Part shown: positions 61,188-64,000 of the stretch, one piece after another | Position numbering within the stretch: the first letter of the stretch is position 1 | Layout of the letters: each line of letters starts with the position of its first letter | From: Levilinea saccharolytica | Lineage (GTDB): Bacteria > Chloroflexota > Anaerolineae > Anaerolineales > Anaerolineaceae | Direction of reading: 5' to 3' | NCBI RefSeq assembly: GCF_001306035.1 | Contig: NZ_LGCM01000065.1 | Span: forward strand, 248,001-312,000 | Length of the DNA: 64,000 bases | Program-made: the position numbers and the translations under genes | Notes under the pieces: model-generated | The model's database searches: none | The model's input: the letters and a program-made list of their open reading frames with translations, nothing else | Told to the model about the DNA's origin: nothing

Positions 61188-61454
61188 ATGAAGCTCATAA
61201 TTACCATCGTACCGGATTCGGATACCGATGCCATTTCCAGCGCTCTCACCAGCGCGGAACTGCGCGTCACCACCATCGCCTCCACCGGTGGTTTCCTGCG
61301 CCGCGGCCATTCCACCCTTCTGATCGGCCTGGAGGATGAACAGGTGGAGCAGGCGCTCCAGATCATCCGCACCACCAGCGGCAAATCCAACGAGCCTGCC
61401 AACCGCCGCGGGGTGATCTTTGTCCTGAAAGTGGATCAATATTTCCACCTCTAA
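61188..61454 (+). CDS. Cyclic-di-AMP receptor (DarA/PstA-like)
   Basis: A protein of 88 residues, close to the minimal DarA family. MKLIITIVPDSDTDAISSAL and ASTGGFLRRGHSTLLIGLED match the canonical c-di-AMP receptor motif (T-G-G-F-L-R-R-G). It ends in the strand GVIFVLKVDQYFHL. It begins two bases after the previous receptor stop. Two adjacent receptors of the same fold, one canonical and one variant, suggest heteromers or separate ligands (inference). Confidence 0.9.
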   Translation: MKLIITIVPDSDTDAISSALTSAELRVTTIASTGGFLRRGHSTLLIGLEDEQVEQALQIIRTTSGKSNEPANRRGVIFVLKVDQYFHL

Positions 61455-61489
61455 GAACAGGCGGCTTCTGGCCTGTTGATAATGTTGAT

Positions 61490-61510
61490 CCAGATTATGC
61501 TATAATCTGG
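61490..61510 (+). promoter_or_regulatory. Extended -10 promoter within a perfect dyad (DUF4870 gene)
   Basis: TATAAT (61501-61506) is preceded by TGC, an extended -10. It lies inside a perfect 9-bp inverted repeat, CCAGATTAT (61490-61498) and ATAATCTGG (61502-61510), with a 3-bp centre. TTGATA at 61476-61481 is a possible but distant -35. A regulator binding here would block the promoter. Confidence 0.6.
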
Positions 61511-61561
61511 CCATTCCATTTTGTAATTCCTAAACTTGGCAATATCTAAGGAGAATCCATT

Positions 61562-61882
61562 ATGTCCGAACAGCCGTCTACCGTTCAGCCCACCAGTGAT
61601 GAAAAACTTTGGGCCATCCTGTCCTATCTCCTCGCTCCCTGGGTTTCCCTGGTCATCATGCTCTTCGTAAAAGAAAAAGCGGAAAGCCCCTTCATTCGCT
61701 ATCATCACATTCAAGCCCTGGGATGGGGTGTGGTGGGTCTGGTCATCTCCCTCCTCACCGTTGGCTTCTGCGGTATTATCTGGCTGATCGGCAGCATCTA
61801 TTTCGCTGTCAAAGCCAACAACGGCGAATACGTGGTCATCCCCGTCCTCACCGACCTGATGAAAAAGCAAGGCTGGCTCTAA
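61562..61882 (+). CDS. DUF4870 membrane protein
   Basis: A protein of 106 residues with about three helices. It has the DUF4870 signature LWAILSYLLAPWVSLVIMLF, then KEKAESPFIRYHHIQALGW and the C-terminal GIIWLIGSIYFAVKANNGEY. The function is unknown. It has a good ribosome site (AAGGAG) and its own promoter. The hydrophilic N-terminus is short. Confidence 0.88.
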   Translation: MSEQPSTVQPTSDEKLWAILSYLLAPWVSLVIMLFVKEKAESPFIRYHHIQALGWGVVGLVISLLTVGFCGIIWLIGSIYFAVKANNGEYVVIPVLTDLMKKQGWL

Positions 61883-61902
61883 TCGCCTCTCCACAAACAG
61901 AA

Positions 61903-61936
61903 ACGGCGGGGTTTGCGCTTGCGCCCCGCCGTATTT
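61903..61936 (+). terminator. Hairpin terminator after the DUF4870 gene
   Basis: ACGGCGGGG (61903-61911) pairs with CCCCGCCGT (61924-61932). Only a weak T-tract (ATTTCT) follows. Confidence 0.6.
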
Positions 61937-62007
61937 CTGAGTATAGTATTCTCAACCCTGTAGGCATGTTTACCCACAGTCTCAGCTCATAGATAAGGAG
62001 GACAGGC

Positions 62008-62658
62008 ATGGAATTCGGTCAGGCTTTTTCATACGTTTTCAAGGACCCTGAGTGGTTCAAAAAAGTCGCCCTCACTGCTCTCATCTCCCTCATCCCGGTC
62101 ATCGGTCAATTTTATGTCATGGGATGGGGCCTGGAAATCACCCGGCGCGTCATCACCCATGACCCCGACTTGCTCCCCGGGATCGACTTCGGCGGTTTCC
62201 TTGGCAAGGGCTTCAAAGCCTTCATCGTCAGTTTTGTTTACAGCCTGCCGATGATCCTCTTTGTGCTGCCCATCCAGCTGGTTGCGCCCATCGGCGTCGC
62301 CGTGGAGCTGGACCAGGAGACCCTGGGCATCGTCATGATCGCCGTCTCCGTGTGCTGCGGCGGTCTGGCCCTCATCTACGGCATTCTCATGGCCTTCCTC
62401 ATCCCCGCCGCTTTCGGCAACCTGGCCGCCAAAGGCAACATCGGCGACGGCCTGCGCTTTGGGGAAGTCTTCGGCCTGGTGAAAAAAGCCCCCGTGGCCT
62501 ACTTGCTGGTGCTCCTGGGCGGCCTGATCGGCGGCTTCATCGCCCCCCTGGGCTCCATCGCCTGCGGTATCGGCGTCTTGCTCACCACGGTTTACGCCGC
62601 CACCATCACCGCCCATCTGCAAGGTCAAGCCTACAAACAGGCCGCGGGTATCCTCTAA
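62008..62658 (+). CDS. DUF4013 membrane protein
   Basis: A protein of 216 residues with about five helices. MEFGQAFSYVFKDPEWFKKV and ISLIPVIGQFYVMGWGLEIT are the standard N-terminal blocks of DUF4013, followed by LPGIDFGGFLGKGFKAFIV. The function is unknown. AAGGAGGACAGG precedes the ATG at good spacing. A terminator follows. Confidence 0.9.
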   Translation: MEFGQAFSYVFKDPEWFKKVALTALISLIPVIGQFYVMGWGLEITRRVITHDPDLLPGIDFGGFLGKGFKAFIVSFVYSLPMILFVLPIQLVAPIGVAVELDQETLGIVMIAVSVCCGGLALIYGILMAFLIPAAFGNLAAKGNIGDGLRFGEVFGLVKKAPVAYLLVLLGGLIGGFIAPLGSIACGIGVLLTTVYAATITAHLQGQAYKQAAGIL

Positions 62659-62709
62659 GCCTGTTTTGCCTTCACCTGTTTCCTGGAGAAGCAGGGACGC
62701 CCTTCAATA

Positions 62710-62748
62710 AGCGCTTTCCGGCATACCACCGGAAAGCGCTCCCTTTTC
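62710..62748 (+). terminator. Intrinsic terminator after the DUF4013 gene
   Basis: AGCGCTTTCCGG (62710-62721) pairs with CCGGAAAGCGCT (62729-62740), followed by CCCTTTTCTC. In the reverse direction it may also serve the convergent gene that ends at 62773. Confidence 0.82.
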
Positions 62749-62772
62749 TCCCAGTATGGAACCTTCTCAGGT

Positions 62773-63354
62773 TTAAATTTGCCCTTCGTGGAATTCCTCC
62801 ACCTGATACACCCCCACGCGCAGCTTACGCCGCCGCCAGGTGTCTGCCGGTGCGCCCATTTTCATACACAAATGCGCCAAAAACTCCTCTGGATCGGGCA
62901 GCTTTTCCCACACCTGCGGTAAAAACGTCGCTCGCCGCCCTCCATCCCACAAAATAACCCCATCCACCCCAGGGCGCAGCCGCGCCGCCAGATCGGCCCC
63001 GTCGCTGTATTCCAAGATCTGCGGCGCGGTCAGGATCGAAATTTCGATGTGCAAACTATCCACCTCTTCGGGCCTCACGGGGTAAAAACGGTAATCCTCG
63101 CTGGCCGCCGCCGCGGCGTGCTCGCACACATCTTGCACCAAAGGCTGGTAGGCTTCCAACGCACCGATGCACCCGCGCAGATCTCCATCCGCCGTGGTCA
63201 GGGTCACAAAAGACGCACCCCAGGCCTGCAGCGCGGGTGAATAGTCCTCCACCCGCACATTCACAGTCTGTCGGCGCGCCGTGCGCGCCACCGTCTCACG
63301 TGCCAGCCGCAGCAAAGTGCGGCGCTCATCCAGAGTCAAAGTCGTTGAGGTCAT
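62773..63354 (-). CDS. amrA: AmmeMemoRadiSam system protein A (AMMECR1 domain)
   Basis: A protein of 193 residues. It has the AMMECR1 signature LRGCIGALEAYQPLVQDV, then FYPVRPEEVDSLHIEISILT and VDGVILWDGGRRATFLPQVW. In other genomes AmrA-type proteins occur with a Memo protein and a radical SAM enzyme; those are not in the window. The molecular role is not settled. The start ATG 63354 overlaps the flavin reductase stop (TGATG), so they are coupled; a GTG at 63357 is an alternative. Confidence 0.9.
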   Translation of the reverse strand: MTSTTLTLDERRTLLRLARETVARTARRQTVNVRVEDYSPALQAWGASFVTLTTADGDLRGCIGALEAYQPLVQDVCEHAAAAASEDYRFYPVRPEEVDSLHIEISILTAPQILEYSDGADLAARLRPGVDGVILWDGGRRATFLPQVWEKLPDPEEFLAHLCMKMGAPADTWRRRKLRVGVYQVEEFHEGQI

Positions 63355-63836
63355 CACCCGATCGTATGAAACTTCCGATCCAAATACACCAAAGGCCGCC
63401 CATCCGCGCCCAGCTGAACCTGGAGCACTTCGCCCACCAACAGGGTCGATTCGGCCATGTCGTAGCGGTGTACCACCTTGCAGTCCAAAAAGGCCAGCCC
63501 GCCTGCCAAAAGCGGCGCACCGCTGGCCGCCTCAGCCCAGGTCAAACCCGCAAAGCGGTCCCCATCCTCAGGGATGCGCCCCGCGAAACGCTCCGCCGCT
63601 TCCAACTGATCCTCACGCAGAATGGTAACGGCGAAAATGCCGCTCTCTTCCACCATACGGAAGGTGCGCGTCCGCCGCGCCAGAGTCACCACCACCCGCG
63701 GTGGGTACAGCGATACCGAAGTAAAAGAATTCACCGTCATGCCGTGCCGCGCGCCGTCCAATTGACTGGTCAAAATGGCCACGCCTGTGGTCCAGTGCCG
63801 CATGGCGCTGCGCAGGTCTTCACCGCCCACACTCAT
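63354..63836 (-). CDS. Flavin reductase-family FMN-binding protein
   Basis: A protein of 160 residues. The flavin reductase-like split-barrel signature is clear: MRHWTTGVAILTSQLDGARH, GMTVNSFTSVSLYPPRVVV, and a C-terminal block AFLDCKVVHRYDMAEST with VGEVLQVQ. These proteins reduce flavin with NAD(P)H or act as FMN oxidoreductases. It is first in a two-gene unit with amrA and has a promoter at 63876-63905. Confidence 0.9.
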   Translation of the reverse strand: MSVGGEDLRSAMRHWTTGVAILTSQLDGARHGMTVNSFTSVSLYPPRVVVTLARRTRTFRMVEESGIFAVTILREDQLEAAERFAGRIPEDGDRFAGLTWAEAASGAPLLAGGLAFLDCKVVHRYDMAESTLLVGEVLQVQLGADGRPLVYLDRKFHTIG

Positions 63837-63875
63837 TGTGTTTTCAAAGCCTCATATTTTTCTAAAGTTAATTCA

Positions 63876-63905
63876 TTTATACAACGCTCCTTAACCCCGC
63901 GTCAA
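63876..63905 (-). promoter_or_regulatory. Promoter of the flavin reductase-amrA unit
   Basis: The minus strand carries TTGACG (63900-63905) and TATAAA (63876-63881) with an 18-bp spacer. The leader is about 33 nt. Confidence 0.62.
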
Positions 63906-63930
63906 GTCGCGCCTATATCCAGAAAAAGGC

Positions 63931-63959
63931 TTGCCGGAATTCCTCAAATTGAGTACTAT
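63931..63959 (+). promoter_or_regulatory. Promoter of the right-edge gene (leaderless)
   Basis: TTGCCG (63931-63936) and TACTAT (63954-63959) are 17 bp apart. The predicted +1 falls at or next to ATG 63967. Confidence 0.45.
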
Positions 63960-63966
63960 CATCAGT

Positions 63967-64000
63967 ATGAATAATTCGATTCCTTCTCGCCCCGCTCCGC
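63967..64000 (+). CDS. Unidentified gene start, cut by window edge
   Basis: ATG 63967 begins MNNSIPSRPAP and runs off the window. The support is the promoter-like pair just upstream and the position at the predicted +1. Eleven residues are too few to identify the product. Confidence 0.35.
   Translation, partial: MNNSIPSRPAP

Overview
The window is GC-rich, gene-dense bacterial DNA. It most likely comes from the Chloroflexota, class Anaerolineae or a close relative. The evidence is a short IF-2 without the long N-terminal extension, an Anaerolineae-style acidic/lysine NusA tail, (S/T)P-rich secreted tails, paired DarA-type c-di-AMP receptors, a T-box leader, and many 'Chloroflexi-type' single-domain proteins. 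This assignment is an inference from protein character, not a database result.

Layout. 1-6.3 kb: the start of an ABC ATPase gene (minus strand), a ClC H+/Cl- exchanger, an HXXEE membrane protein, a nucleotidyltransferase, an AbrB-ABC transporter operon on the minus strand with a dyad on its promoter, a DUF805 relic and a small membrane protein closed by two tandem terminators. 6.3-11.9 kb: a clearly AT-richer accessory island. It holds a DUF5131 (Gp37/Gp68) three-Cys protein with its partner TcmP, then a two-gene unit (multi-pass membrane protein plus LRR-Roc-COR GTPase). The two-gene unit is bracketed by 152-bp inverted repeats derived from the 3' end of an IS256-like transposase gene. 11.9-24.8 kb: mostly single metabolic or stress genes (ICMT-like methyltransferase, GNATs, PAS protein, SDR, MarR, two MFS pumps, Ung, PLP decarboxylase, DUF1801, thioesterase, PxpC-like protein, nitroreductase). 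25-33.2 kb: three tandem paralogous secreted beta-helix proteins of about 855 residues, each a separate transcription unit with its own related upstream region and terminator.

33.2-36.4 kb is structurally abnormal. A TgpA-like transglutaminase is split: the C-terminal half lies on the minus strand, and the N-terminal half lies on the plus strand behind a 5'-truncated DUF58 gene. The N-terminal half runs straight into the last ~63 codons of nusA. This is either an inversion with deletions or a chimeric assembly. 36.4-43.3 kb is the conserved translation operon ylxR-infB-rbfA-nrnA-truB-ribF followed by an unusual tandem-domain ThyX homologue. 43.3-46.3 kb is a tryptophan T-box leader controlling trpS and trpB2.

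46.3-51.6 kb (minus): a multi-GAF membrane histidine kinase with a downstream FIST sensor protein, behind a ~345-nt leader. 51.7-64 kb: a SAM-binding/zinc-ribbon protein, a class II aldolase, a class A PBP with TGGWY repeats, a GH63-like glycosidase translationally coupled to two c-di-AMP receptor proteins, small DUF4870 and DUF4013 membrane proteins, and a flavin reductase-AmmA pair. Several genes (18186, 51758, 58427, 63967) have a -10 box placed so that the start codon is at or next to the predicted +1, suggesting leaderless mRNAs. I found no tRNA, rRNA or CRISPR array.
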